A DNA stretch of 13,464 bases from an uncultured Collinsella sp. (GCA_900542965.1 UQPY01000052.1:1-13464); one strand, 5' to 3'; counted from the stretch's first letter, positions 1-6,934 are shown. Numbers and translations are program-made. Notes: generated by a model not told the origin, from the sequence alone.

Positions 1-48
1 CGAGATTACTACGCGTCTCGTGGGCTCGGAGATGTGTATAAGAGACAG
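1..48 (+). other. Illumina Nextera adapter left in the assembly (not biological)
   Basis: Positions 30-48 are the 19-nt Tn5 mosaic end AGATGTGTATAAGAGACAG. Positions 15-29 are the Nextera read-2 stub GTCTCGTGGGCTCGG. Positions 7-14 (TACTACGC) sit where the 8-nt i7 index goes, and CGAGAT at 1-6 is the end of the P7 primer. The whole block is in library order. It is sequencing construct that was not trimmed, so genomic sequence starts at 49. Confidence 0.98.
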
Positions 49-76
49 GGGCGCTCCAACCGGGCGCCCCTTCTCT
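49..76 (+). terminator. Probable terminator of an upstream gene, cut by the contig end
   Basis: GGGCGC (49-54) pairs with GCGCCC (64-69) around a 9-nt loop, followed by TTCTCT. The left arm abuts the adapter, so the stem may have been longer. The gene it served is outside the window. The pyrimidine tail is short and interrupted by C, which lowers confidence. Confidence 0.5.
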
Positions 77-132
77 GTAGATAGTTGGTAAAACGATTTT
101 CTAGGACAACCGTTCGCCGATGGTAAACGGAT

Positions 133-166
133 GTTGTTTATACACCCTGTGTACAACAGATATACT
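133..166 (+). promoter_or_regulatory. Candidate promoter and operator for the glucan enzyme gene
   Basis: A good -10 box, TATACT, lies at 161-166, about 60 bp before the start codon. No convincing -35 is present at 16-18 bp. Directly upstream is an imperfect palindrome: TACAC (141-145) and GTGTA (149-153) around CCT, with GTTGT (133-137) and ACAAC (153-157) outside. It lies where the -35 would be, a usual place for a repressor or activator site. Two similar words, TTGGTAAAACGAT (85-97) and ATGGTAAACGGAT (120-132), lie further upstream. All regulatory meaning is inferred. Confidence 0.3.
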
Positions 167-227
167 TATATCTTGTGCGTAAAGCCCATGGCCCGCAGGC
201 CGTGATTCTATTGAACTGGACCGTACT

Positions 228-3200
228 ATGAGATTGATACACAACAGCCGCCTACCGCAGTTCCGCACTCCGTTTGGCGCTGTGACCACAGGAACTACCG
301 TTGCACTCTCGGTTATTTTGGAGGATGCCGATCCCAACCAGGCAACACTCACCCTGCGTACCTGGGTCGATGAAGTCGGCGAGACCCTGATCCCGATGGA
401 GCACGAAGGCGATGGCATTTTTACCGGCGAGCTCAAATGCACTGAACCGTGTCTTGTGTGGTACAGCTTTATCTGCAATATCGAGGGCCAGCCCGAGGTC
501 CGCCTGGGCGCGCCCCAAGGCCGCACCGGCGGCGAGGGCGTAACCTACGACTACGCTGAGGTGCCGTCCTTCCAGATTACCGTCTATAAGCACCGCGAGA
601 ACCGCCCCACTTGGTACGAGCGCGGCATGGTCTACCAGATCTTCCCCGACCGCTACGCCCGTGACGAGCATTGGCGCGAGCGCACAATGGCCCAACTCGA
701 AAAACCGCGCAAGGGCATTCAGCGCCGGATGGTCGAGGACTGGAACGAGCCGCCCGTGTACGAGCGCGCCGAGGACGGCTCCATCAAGACCTGGGACTTC
801 TACGGCGGCTCGCTCAAGGGCATCCAGGAAGACCTGCCCCGCATCGCCGAGCTTGGCTTTACGGCCATCTACCTCAACCCCATCTTTGAAGCCGCGAGCA
901 ACCACCGCTACGACACGGCCGACTACACCAAGATCGACCCGATCCTGGGCACCGAGCAGGACTTTACCGAGCTGTGCCAGGCAGCCGAGAAGCTGGGCAT
1001 CTCCATCATCCTGGACGGCGTCTTCAACCACACGGGCGACGACTCGATCTATTTCAACCGCTACGGCAACTACCCGGGCGTGGGTGCCTGGCAGAGCGAG
1101 GATTCGCCGTGGCGCGATGCGTTTACCTTCCATGAGGACGGCTCGTACGACTGCTGGTGGGGCGTTGGCAACATGCCAGCCATCAACGAAAAGTCCGAGC
1201 TGGTGCGCGAGAGGCTCCTGGGCAAGGACGGCGTGATCCGTAAATGGCTACGTGCCGGCGCTCATGGCTGGCGCCTAGACGTGGCCGACGAGCTTTCCGA
1301 CGACTTCCTGGCCGAGATCAAGAAGGCTGTGCTCGCCGAAAAGCCTGACGCGCTGTTGCTCGGCGAAGTCTGGGAAGACGCCTCCAACAAGATTAGCTAC
1401 GGCCATCTGCGCCGCTACCTGCAGGGCTCCGAGCTGGACTCTGCTATGGATTATCCCTTCCGCGACATGGTCATCGGCTTTTTGATGGGCTACAAGAACG
1501 CCTACCAGGCAGCCGAGGATATCGAGACCCTGCGCGAGAACTATCCGCGTGAGGCCCTGTCTTGCGCACTTAATTTGCTCTCGAGTCACGACCGTCCGCG
1601 CATTATCTCGGTGCTCGGCGGCGGACCCGACGAGTCGAAGCTGCCCGAGTGCGAGCGCAGCAAATGGCGCCTGGACGAGAACTCGATGGGCCTGGCCAAG
1701 AGCCGTTTTTGGCTCGCCACGCTCATGCAGATGACCTTCCCAGGCGTGCCTTCGATCTACTACGGCGACGAATACGGCCTGGAGGGCCTTACCGACCCGG
1801 GCAACCGCCGCACCCTGCCGACCAAGGACCAACTGCACGACTTCGACACGCTGGCTATTGTCAAGAACGCCTCCGCCGTACGCCGTGCACTGCCATTTAT
1901 GATCGACGGCGAGATCAAGGCCTTCGCGCTCAACGACGAGGTGCTGGCATACAACCGCACGGGCAAGAATGGCGAGTCCGCGACGGTTATCATCAACCGC
2001 AGCCTGCGCAATTCGCACCGCGTGACGATTCCGGCACTCGGCGAATGTGCGAGTGACGTGATCAGCGGTCACGAGTGCGAGATCCACAACGGCACGGTCA
2101 CGCTCGATCTGTATCCGCTGGGCTCGTCAATCATCTATCACCATGCCGAGCAGCGCCTGCAGGAGCCGCTCGATCACGGCGCGGGCGTCGTGTGCCATAT
2201 CACCTCGGTGCCCACCGACGACGGCAAGCCCGGCACGATCGGCGCGCCCACGCGTCGCTTTATCGACCATCTGGCCGCTATGGGCATGCGCTACTGGCAG
2301 GTTCTTCCCGTCAACCCGACGGACTTCTTCCGCTCCCCTTACGCTGGGCCTTCGGCCTTTGCGGGCAATATTGACCTGCTGCCCGAGAGCCAAGAGGAAC
2401 TGGCGGCCGACTTTGAGACTTGGAAAGCACGTGGCGGCGAGGATGCCGATCCGCTGTACACGGCGTTTAAGCATCGCAACGCCGACTGGCTCGAGAAGTA
2501 CTGCGTCTACATGGCCGTCAAGAAGTACTTTGAAGGCGAATCGCGTCACGATTGGCCGGCCGATGTCACGCGCTACAACGAGTATCTGATCGATGACAAG
2601 CGTTTCCACGACGAGGCCGAACTGCAGGCGTACATGCAGTACCGCTTTGACCTGGCCTGGTGCGAGCTCATGAACTACGCACACAAGAAGGGCATCGAGG
2701 TCATCGGCGATATTCCTATGTATGTTTCGGACGATTCGGCCGATGCGTGGAGCGAGCCCGAGAACTTCTGGCTGTCCGATACCGGCAAAGCGATTGAGAT
2801 CTCTGGCGCGCCGCCCGACAATTTTGCACCCGAGGGCCAGGTGTGGGGCAACCCCACCTTCCGTTGGAATCACATGAAGGAGAACGGCTACCGCTGGTGG
2901 ATGGACCGCCTGCGTCGCGCCTTCTCGCTCTACGACCGTGTGCGTCTGGACCACTTCCTGGGATTCCACAGCTACTTTAGCATTCCCGCAGGCAAGGCCT
3001 GCGCCGACGGCCGCTGGCTGGCGGGTCCGGGCAAGGACCTGTTCCAGACTGCCTATGACGAGCTGGGGCCGCTCAACTTTATCGCCGAGGACCTGGGCTA
3101 CCTGACGCCCGGCGTTCGCGCCATGGCTTCGACCTGCGGCTTCCCCGGTATGGACGTGCTGGAGTTTAGCGATTACGACGTCCGCTGCGGCGTGCATCCC

Positions 3201-3524
3201 ACGCCGGGCAAGATTCTGTACACCTCGACGCACGACACGGCGACGCTCGCCGGTTGGTGCACGCGCTCCTTTGCGGGCGGCGACGAGCCGAGCGGTGTTG
3301 AGGTGGCGGCCAAGCTGATGGGCGACGCGCTGGCAAGCGACGCTCCCCTGGTGATGATGCCGCTGCAGGACATCCTGGGGCTAGGCGACGATGCGCGCAT
3401 GAACGTGCCGGGTGTCGCCACGGGCAACTGGACCTGGCAGGCCGATGAGGCCGACGTTGCGGCCGCCGAGAGCAAAACTGCACAGCTCCTGCGCAACACC
3501 CATAGATTCTGGGGCGAAGCGTGA
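228..3524 (+). CDS. malQ: GH13 alpha-amylase-family / GH77 4-alpha-glucanotransferase fusion
   Basis: This is a 1098-residue two-enzyme fusion acting on alpha-1,4-glucans. Residues 1-125 form a beta-sandwich-like N-terminal domain. The GH13 barrel starts at about 131 (RGMVYQIFPDRY) and has all four conserved regions: DGVFNH 263-268, GWRLDVADE with nucleophile D351, GEVW with acid/base E380, and SSHDRPR with D455. The YLNPIFEAASNHRYDT stretch resembles neopullulanase/cyclomaltodextrinase enzymes. From about 651 a complete GH77 domain follows: SPYAGPSAFAGN, RLDHFLGF with nucleophile D908, AEDLG with E954, THDT with D1003, and the closing RMNVPG...GNWTW. Both catalytic sets are intact, so both domains should be active: hydrolysis or debranching plus disproportionation of maltodextrins. 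No signal peptide is visible, so it is probably cytoplasmic and works on imported maltodextrins or glycogen. ATG 228 has no clear Shine-Dalgarno, but no better in-frame start is nearby. Similar fusions are annotated as GlgX/MalQ; which GH13 specificity applies cannot be read from sequence alone. Confidence 0.95.
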   Translation: MRLIHNSRLPQFRTPFGAVTTGTTVALSVILEDADPNQATLTLRTWVDEVGETLIPMEHEGDGIFTGELKCTEPCLVWYSFICNIEGQPEVRLGAPQGRTGGEGVTYDYAEVPSFQITVYKHRENRPTWYERGMVYQIFPDRYARDEHWRERTMAQLEKPRKGIQRRMVEDWNEPPVYERAEDGSIKTWDFYGGSLKGIQEDLPRIAELGFTAIYLNPIFEAASNHRYDTADYTKIDPILGTEQDFTELCQAAEKLGISIILDGVFNHTGDDSIYFNRYGNYPGVGAWQSEDSPWRDAFTFHEDGSYDCWWGVGNMPAINEKSELVRERLLGKDGVIRKWLRAGAHGWRLDVADELSDDFLAEIKKAVLAEKPDALLLGEVWEDASNKISYGHLRRYLQGSELDSAMDYPFRDMVIGFLMGYKNAYQAAEDIETLRENYPREALSCALNLLSSHDRPRIISVLGGGPDESKLPECERSKWRLDENSMGLAKSRFWLATLMQMTFPGVPSIYYGDEYGLEGLTDPGNRRTLPTKDQLHDFDTLAIVKNASAVRRALPFMIDGEIKAFALNDEVLAYNRTGKNGESATVIINRSLRNSHRVTIPALGECASDVISGHECEIHNGTVTLDLYPLGSSIIYHHAEQRLQEPLDHGAGVVCHITSVPTDDGKPGTIGAPTRRFIDHLAAMGMRYWQVLPVNPTDFFRSPYAGPSAFAGNIDLLPESQEELAADFETWKARGGEDADPLYTAFKHRNADWLEKYCVYMAVKKYFEGESRHDWPADVTRYNEYLIDDKRFHDEAELQAYMQYRFDLAWCELMNYAHKKGIEVIGDIPMYVSDDSADAWSEPENFWLSDTGKAIEISGAPPDNFAPEGQVWGNPTFRWNHMKENGYRWWMDRLRRAFSLYDRVRLDHFLGFHSYFSIPAGKACADGRWLAGPGKDLFQTAYDELGPLNFIAEDLGYLTPGVRAMASTCGFPGMDVLEFSDYDVRCGVHPTPGKILYTSTHDTATLAGWCTRSFAGGDEPSGVEVAAKLMGDALASDAPLVMMPLQDILGLGDDARMNVPGVATGNWTWQADEADVAAAESKTAQLLRNTHRFWGEA

Positions 3525-3549
3525 TAAAACCCCCGATATAGGGTACAGT
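3521..3549 (+). promoter_or_regulatory. Candidate promoter for the zinc-ribbon gene
   Basis: GTGATA (3521-3526) and TACAGT (3544-3549) are separated by exactly 17 bp, giving fair sigma70-type boxes. If used, transcription starts near 3556 and the hairpin at 3569-3590 falls inside the leader. This would give the small gene its own promoter despite a terminator-like stem just before it. Confidence 0.3.
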
Positions 3550-3568
3550 TACAGCTGTTTGAATTTAT

Positions 3569-3594
3569 GCGGGCAGAGCAATCTGCCCGCTTTG
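3569..3594 (+). terminator. Terminator or leader hairpin between the glucan enzyme and zinc-ribbon genes
   Basis: GCGGGCAGA (3569-3577) and TCTGCCCGC (3582-3590) form a perfect 9-bp stem closed by a GCAA tetraloop, followed by TTTGT. It lies 45 bp past the glucan enzyme stop and only 18 bp before the next gene's ATG. It can terminate the upstream transcript, or act as an attenuator if transcription starts at the candidate promoter before it. The short U-tract suggests partial termination. Confidence 0.65.
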
Positions 3595-3612
3595 TACTGA
3601 AAAGGAAGTATT

Positions 3613-3849
3613 ATGGCGCGCTACGATTACAAGTGCTCGAGCTGCGGCAACGTGTTTGAGGTTGAGCATCCCATGTCCGAGACCCCCGAGGTCGTGTGCC
3701 CGAGCTGCGGCGCTCCGGCGACAAAAACGTTCTCGGCCAGCGGCATCAAGTTTGAGGGCAGCGGTTTCTACAACACCGACCAGCGCAGCGGTGGTTCCAG
3801 CACCACCGCCACCAGCGGCTGCTGCGCCAACTGCCCGCATAACCACTAG
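3613..3849 (+). CDS. FmdB-family zinc-ribbon protein
   Basis: This is a 78-residue protein whose N-terminus is a single zinc ribbon of the FmdB/CxxC putative regulatory family. It begins MARYDYKCSSCG, and two CxxC knuckles (C8/C11 and C29/C32) are set to bind one zinc. The segment after the second knuckle (KTFSASGIKFEGSGFY) is typical of the family. The tail is rich in Ser, Thr and Gly and ends CCANCPHNH (C70, C71, C74, H76, H78), which could bind metal. A good ribosome site, AAGGAAG (3602-3608), precedes the ATG. Members are often called regulatory proteins, but no function is firmly established. Nothing here links it to the upstream enzyme beyond orientation. Confidence 0.9.
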   Translation: MARYDYKCSSCGNVFEVEHPMSETPEVVCPSCGAPATKTFSASGIKFEGSGFYNTDQRSGGSSTTATSGCCANCPHNH

Positions 3850-3884
3850 TGACAAACGGTCCCGCCACCCAGGTTTCCTGATGA

Positions 3885-3949
3885 GTTGCGGTGAAATAGT
3901 TCCTGAATCAGCCCAACCAACGGCCAAACAGGGACTATTTCACCGCAAC
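3885..3949. repeat. 65-bp palindromic element, copy A
   Basis: The 21-base arms at 3885-3905 and 3929-3949 are complementary except for one T/G position (a G-U pair in RNA), around a 23-nt loop. The ends are GTTGCGGTGAAATA and its complement. The right arm begins CAGGGAC. On the + strand the stem is followed by GTTTCTTT, so it can also serve as terminator for the zinc-ribbon gene, whose stop lies 35 bp upstream. In reverse complement it aligns without gaps to copy B. Confidence 0.9.
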
Positions 3950-3957
3950 GTTTCTTT

Positions 3958-4138
3958 AGATCGGATTTCAGGGTGATGCTGAGTTTGTAACATTTCAAAA
4001 CTCTGCCGGATTACGGGGCTGAATTGACAACCTCTATCCATTCCGGTAATTTGCAAATTTCAACAAGCCATCTACCTGCGGTTTTATTTAGGCCATTTTT
4101 GCTGTGGTCGGGCATCACCGATCTAGCCCCGTAATCCG
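3958..4138. repeat. Scrambled inverted repeat, possible decayed element
   Basis: CGGATTACGGGGCT (4007-4020) has a perfect 14-bp inverted copy at 4125-4138. Next to the right copy, GCATCACCGATCT (4112-4124) matches a split inverted partner on the left: AGATCGG (3958-3964) and GTGATGC (3973-3979) separated by 8 bases. The left parts are in the wrong order for simple nesting, as if the element had been rearranged. The inside holds a 12-bp perfect palindrome, AATTTGCAAATT (4048-4059). I know no named family with these ends. Confidence 0.55.
4024..4052 (+). promoter_or_regulatory. Promoter-like sequence in the intergenic region
   Basis: A consensus -35, TTGACA (4024-4029), is followed after exactly 17 bp by TAATTT (4047-4052), a weak -10. 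The palindrome AATTTGCAAATT (4048-4059) covers the -10 and the expected start, an operator-like position. A + strand transcript from here would run into copy B and then antisense to the 3' end of rsmB. No protein gene lies directly downstream. Confidence 0.3.
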
Positions 4139-4225
4139 CCCTACTTTTGATAACAGCAAGTATGAGTCGGGCTATTTTTCCCACTCTTTACCGCTTTTGC
4201 GATCTCCACTCGCACGACCTTCTGA

Positions 4226-4290
4226 GTTGCGGTGAAATAAGGACTATTTGGCGGCTAGAAGCCGCTATTCAATCCCTATTTCACCGCAAC
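4226..4290. repeat. 65-bp palindromic element, copy B
   Basis: The 18-base arms (4226-4243 and 4273-4290) have one mismatch and share the terminal 14 bases of copy A. A second small hairpin sits inside: GCGGC (4251-4255), loop TAGAA, GCCGC (4261-4265). Its right end is 7 bp beyond the rsmB stop, so rsmB mRNA would end in or just past this hairpin. The minus-strand flank is not T-rich, so a classical terminator role is uncertain. Confidence 0.88.
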
Positions 4291-4297
4291 TTACTAG

Positions 4298-5698
4298 TTA
4301 CTTGCGGACCAGCCTGGCACAGAAGTGGCCGTCGTAGGAGTCGGCGTTTATGGGGACGCTCTGGAAGAGGCCTCGAGCGTTCTGGCGGACGGAGACGAGT
4401 TTCTTAGCCTGGGCAAACTCGGGCAGCTGCAGGATTTGCGCCTCGGAGAGCGGAGCCACGGTAAAGCCGGCGCCCTCGGGAGAGGCCAGGAAGGCATCCA
4501 CGACCTGCGTGTTCTCTTCATCAAAAACCGAGCAGGTGGCATAGATAAGCTCACCGCCGGCAGCCACGCGCGCGGCTGCTTCCTTGAGCATCGTCAGCTG
4601 CAGGCGGGGCAGCTCAGTCGTAACATCGTTCTCGGTCAGACGCCACGGTATCTCGGGATGACGGCGCATGGTGCCGGTGCCAGAGCACGGCGCGTCGATA
4701 AACACCGTGTCGAACAGGGCGGGCTCGCCGAGCATGGCATCAAAGGACGTGAGCACCTCATTGAGCTCGCAGGCATCGCCCGACACCGTACGAACACCCG
4801 AGATACCCGCCTTATGCAGACGCGCGAGATTCTGATCGCACTTACGATCGTGCAGATCGAGCGCGGTATGCTGATGCTCGTACCCGGCACGTTTGGCCTG
4901 GCACATCATCACATAGGTCTTGGTGCCGCGGCCGGCACCAATCTCCAGGCAACGCCCGGGACGTGTCGCCGCAGTGGCGATGAGCTGGGCGTTAAGGTCC
5001 GAGGCAACGGCAGCAGCGCGCTCAAACACGCCCGACGCAACCGTAACCTGAGCATCGACCGGCGCGTGGCAACCCGGGAACACGGGTGCCACAAGCTGGG
5101 AAATAAACGGATCGGCCTTGGTCGCAAACGCATTCTCGTGCAGTGCAAGAGGCGCGGGAGCCAGATTGCCGGCAAAGTTGAGCGCGCCCTCGGGCGTATC
5201 GAACGAGGCCATAATACGAGCGCACAGCCAGCGCGGCAGGCCCATCAGACGGGAAAGTCGAACCAAACGGCGCTCGGACTCATCCACGTCGGATGCCGTG
5301 GCAAAGTCCTCAACGTTGTCCGCAACCTTATGCAGCACCGCGTTAGCCAGGCCCGCGGCAGACTTAGCACCGCTGCGCACCAGCTCAACACCCTGGCTCA
5401 CGGCAACGCGGCCCGGCGTATGCAGATAGAGCATCTCGAAGGCCGAGATGCGAAGCGCCATGCGCACGCGCGGCGCGACCTTTTTGGGCTTATCCAAAAA
5501 CTGATCGAGCAACTCATCCAAAATACCCTGCGTGGCGGCAACACCGAGCGCCAAACGCGCGGCAAAAGCGGAATCGCGCTGGTCAATGGCCTTGGCGGAA
5601 GCGCGGGACGAGAGCACGTCGCGCGCATACATACCGCGGCGATCGGCCTCCATCAACACATCGAGCGCAAGCTTGCGCGCGGGAGAAAGCTTGCTCAT
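4298..5698 (-). CDS. rsmB: 16S rRNA m5C967 methyltransferase RsmB
   Basis: This 466-residue protein uses SAM to methylate a cytosine (967 in E. coli) of 16S rRNA. Residues 1 to about 135 form the NusB-like RNA-binding domain. The Rossmann methyltransferase domain follows. The family signature DAPCSGTGTMRRHPEIPW carries C338, and YATCS carries the catalytic C389 with the DEEN context after it. Motif I reads LEIGAGRGTKT (251-261) instead of the usual LDxCAAPGGKT, so the SAM loop is divergent. The ATG at 5698 overlaps the fmt stop (ATGA), indicating translational coupling. A GTG at 5713 is an alternative start inside fmt, but the coupling and the usual N-terminus favour 5698. Length matches the family. 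Confidence 0.95.
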   Translation of the reverse strand: MSKLSPARKLALDVLMEADRRGMYARDVLSSRASAKAIDQRDSAFAARLALGVAATQGILDELLDQFLDKPKKVAPRVRMALRISAFEMLYLHTPGRVAVSQGVELVRSGAKSAAGLANAVLHKVADNVEDFATASDVDESERRLVRLSRLMGLPRWLCARIMASFDTPEGALNFAGNLAPAPLALHENAFATKADPFISQLVAPVFPGCHAPVDAQVTVASGVFERAAAVASDLNAQLIATAATRPGRCLEIGAGRGTKTYVMMCQAKRAGYEHQHTALDLHDRKCDQNLARLHKAGISGVRTVSGDACELNEVLTSFDAMLGEPALFDTVFIDAPCSGTGTMRRHPEIPWRLTENDVTTELPRLQLTMLKEAAARVAAGGELIYATCSVFDEENTQVVDAFLASPEGAGFTVAPLSEAQILQLPEFAQAKKLVSVRQNARGLFQSVPINADSYDGHFCARLVRK

Positions 5699-6615
5699 GA
5701 CAAAACACCCCACGTCAGATCGGCACCCTGCAGGCCGGCAGCCCAGGCAGAAGCAGTCATGGCACGCTTGCCATCGGGCTTAACCTCAAGCAGTTCAACC
5801 GCGCCATCAGAAAGGCCCAGGTAAACACGCTTGCTCTTGACGGCAACAGCGCCCTCGCCAAGCGAGACATCAGCCGGCGCGGCATCGAGCACGCGAACCG
5901 ACTTACCGGCAATCACGCAACGGGCAGGCGCGGTATCGGACGAAGCAAGCACATGACGCACGCAATCGAGCGCCGCCATCTTCGGATCCAGACGCATTTC
6001 CTGCTTGGAAATCTTGGCAGCATGAGTGACGAGCGACTCATCCTGCTCGGTCCAAACAGCCGAGCCATCGGCAAGCGAGGGCAGCGTATAGGCAAGCAAC
6101 TTGCCGCCAAGCTCACCAAGCTCCATCGTGAGCGCCTCGGCATGCTTACCGGCAACCGACGTAGAGGCCTGGGCACAATAAGCGCCCGTATCCACGCCAT
6201 GCCCAATGCGCATAATGGAAACGCCAGCAACCTCATCACCAGCAAGAATGGCACGCTGAATGGGAGCAGCGCCACGCCAACGAGGCAGCAGCGAAGCATG
6301 AACATTCACAATACCAAGTGGTGCCATATGCAGCACCTCATCAGGCAAAATGCAACCGTACGCGGCCACACAGAAAATATCAGCCCGCGCAGCCTGGAGC
6401 GCCTCAACAACCTCAGGCGTCATACGATTGGCCTCAACGACCGGCAACCCCAGCTCAAGCGCCTTGGCCTTAACAGGAGACGGCTCAAACTTTTTACCAC
6501 GCCCACGAACAGCATCGGGACGAGTAACAACAAGCGCAATCTCGTTCCCAGCCTCAACAAGCGAAGTAAGCGAAGGCACTGCAAAATCGGGCGTACCCAT
6601 AAACACAATACGCAT
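5695..6615 (-). CDS. fmt: Methionyl-tRNA formyltransferase
   Basis: This 306-residue cytoplasmic enzyme transfers formyl from 10-formyl-tetrahydrofolate to initiator Met-tRNA. The start MRIVFMGTPDFAVPSL is typical. The catalytic site is complete: N104, H106 and the SLLP folate motif (108-111) in NVHASLLPRWRGAAPIQ, plus D142 in GVDTG. The C-terminal half (about 205-306) is the tRNA-binding OB-like domain. A ribosome site GAGGGGAGA precedes the ATG. It is coupled to rsmB by ATGA and lies downstream of def on the same strand, which fits since Def removes the group Fmt adds. The 327-bp gap to def, with a 102-bp palindrome in it, is unusual for this pair, which is usually close or overlapping. Confidence 0.97.
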   Translation of the reverse strand: MRIVFMGTPDFAVPSLTSLVEAGNEIALVVTRPDAVRGRGKKFEPSPVKAKALELGLPVVEANRMTPEVVEALQAARADIFCVAAYGCILPDEVLHMAPLGIVNVHASLLPRWRGAAPIQRAILAGDEVAGVSIMRIGHGVDTGAYCAQASTSVAGKHAEALTMELGELGGKLLAYTLPSLADGSAVWTEQDESLVTHAAKISKQEMRLDPKMAALDCVRHVLASSDTAPARCVIAGKSVRVLDAAPADVSLGEGAVAVKSKRVYLGLSDGAVELLEVKPDGKRAMTASAWAAGLQGADLTWGVLS

Positions 6616-6621
6616 AAAGAA

Positions 6622-6648
6622 CGTCTCCCCTCAAGCAAAGCCGAGACG
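6622..6648 (-). promoter_or_regulatory. Hairpin that could cover the fmt ribosome site
   Basis: In the fmt transcript, CGTCTC (from 6648) pairs with GAGACG (to 6622) around a 15-nt loop. The 3' arm includes the end of the fmt ribosome site GAGGGGAGA, leaving its first bases in the loop. The stem is only 6 bp, so a role in limiting fmt translation is a suggestion. Confidence 0.3.
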
Positions 6649-6832
6649 GCTACAAACAACAGCGGAAAGCCAAGTACCCAGCCCATCCGCAATAACAATT
6701 CAACAAGAACAAATATACCCAAAACCAAAGAAAGAGCCGCAATAAAAGCAGCTCTTCCAGCAAAGCAATTATCAGCGAAGACGCCCCCCCCTGGCCTAAC
6801 GGCACCCGGGCGAACCGAGCCAAGAAAACGCA

Positions 6833-6934
6833 GTCCCCGGTGCTGAGCGCCCACATATCGTCCCGCGCGCAGTTTCGCAGCGCAGCGAGAATGTTTGAGC
6901 ACGGGATGATATGTGGGCGCTCAGCACCGGGGAC
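6833..6934. repeat. 102-bp palindromic element C, inside the def-fmt gap
   Basis: The 33-base arms (6833-6865 and 6902-6934) are complementary at every position but one, where G faces T (6860/6907). The loop is 36 nt and can add a few more pairs. The ends are GTCCCCGGTGCTGAGCGCCC and its complement. The right arm ends 8 bp past the def stop. The next eight bases, GGTGGGAC (6935-6942), equal the outer end of element D. In def-fmt mRNA it would form a very stable stem that could end transcription or be cut by RNase III. Confidence 0.92.

Larger units (their letters stand above)
3850..4297. other. Gene-free, AT-richer region between convergent genes
   Basis: This 448-bp stretch separates the stop codons of the convergent zinc-ribbon gene (+) and rsmB (-). 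Around 4021-4080 only about 40% of bases are G or C by eye, well below the flanking genes. It holds two 65-bp palindromes (3885-3949 and 4226-4290), a scrambled inverted repeat (3958-4138) and a promoter-like sequence (4024-4052). I see no convincing protein gene or tRNA. Confidence 0.7.

Noticed and set aside
2127..3233. Minus-strand frames opposite the glucan enzyme, here and at 252-1133
   Set aside because: The + strand has every GH13 and GH77 catalytic motif in frame; the antisense translations show no recognisable domain.
3885..4290. CRISPR-like repeats, because GTTGCGGTGAAATA or its complement occurs four times
   Set aside because: The copies form two inverted pairs rather than regularly spaced direct repeats, and there are no cas genes.
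4147..4407. Small + strand open frame in the convergent gap
   Set aside because: It begins with TTG, runs through palindrome B and into the antisense of rsmB, and has no ribosome site or family signal.
4325..5824. 499-residue + strand open frame opposite rsmB and fmt
   Set aside because: It is antisense to the motif-complete rsmB, with no ribosome site and biased composition, so it is a shadow frame.
6420..6902. Minus-strand hydrophobic open frame running from palindrome C into fmt
   Set aside because: It reads through the palindrome and continues out of frame inside fmt. The hydrophobicity is explained by T-rich DNA, and no ribosome site or start is supported.
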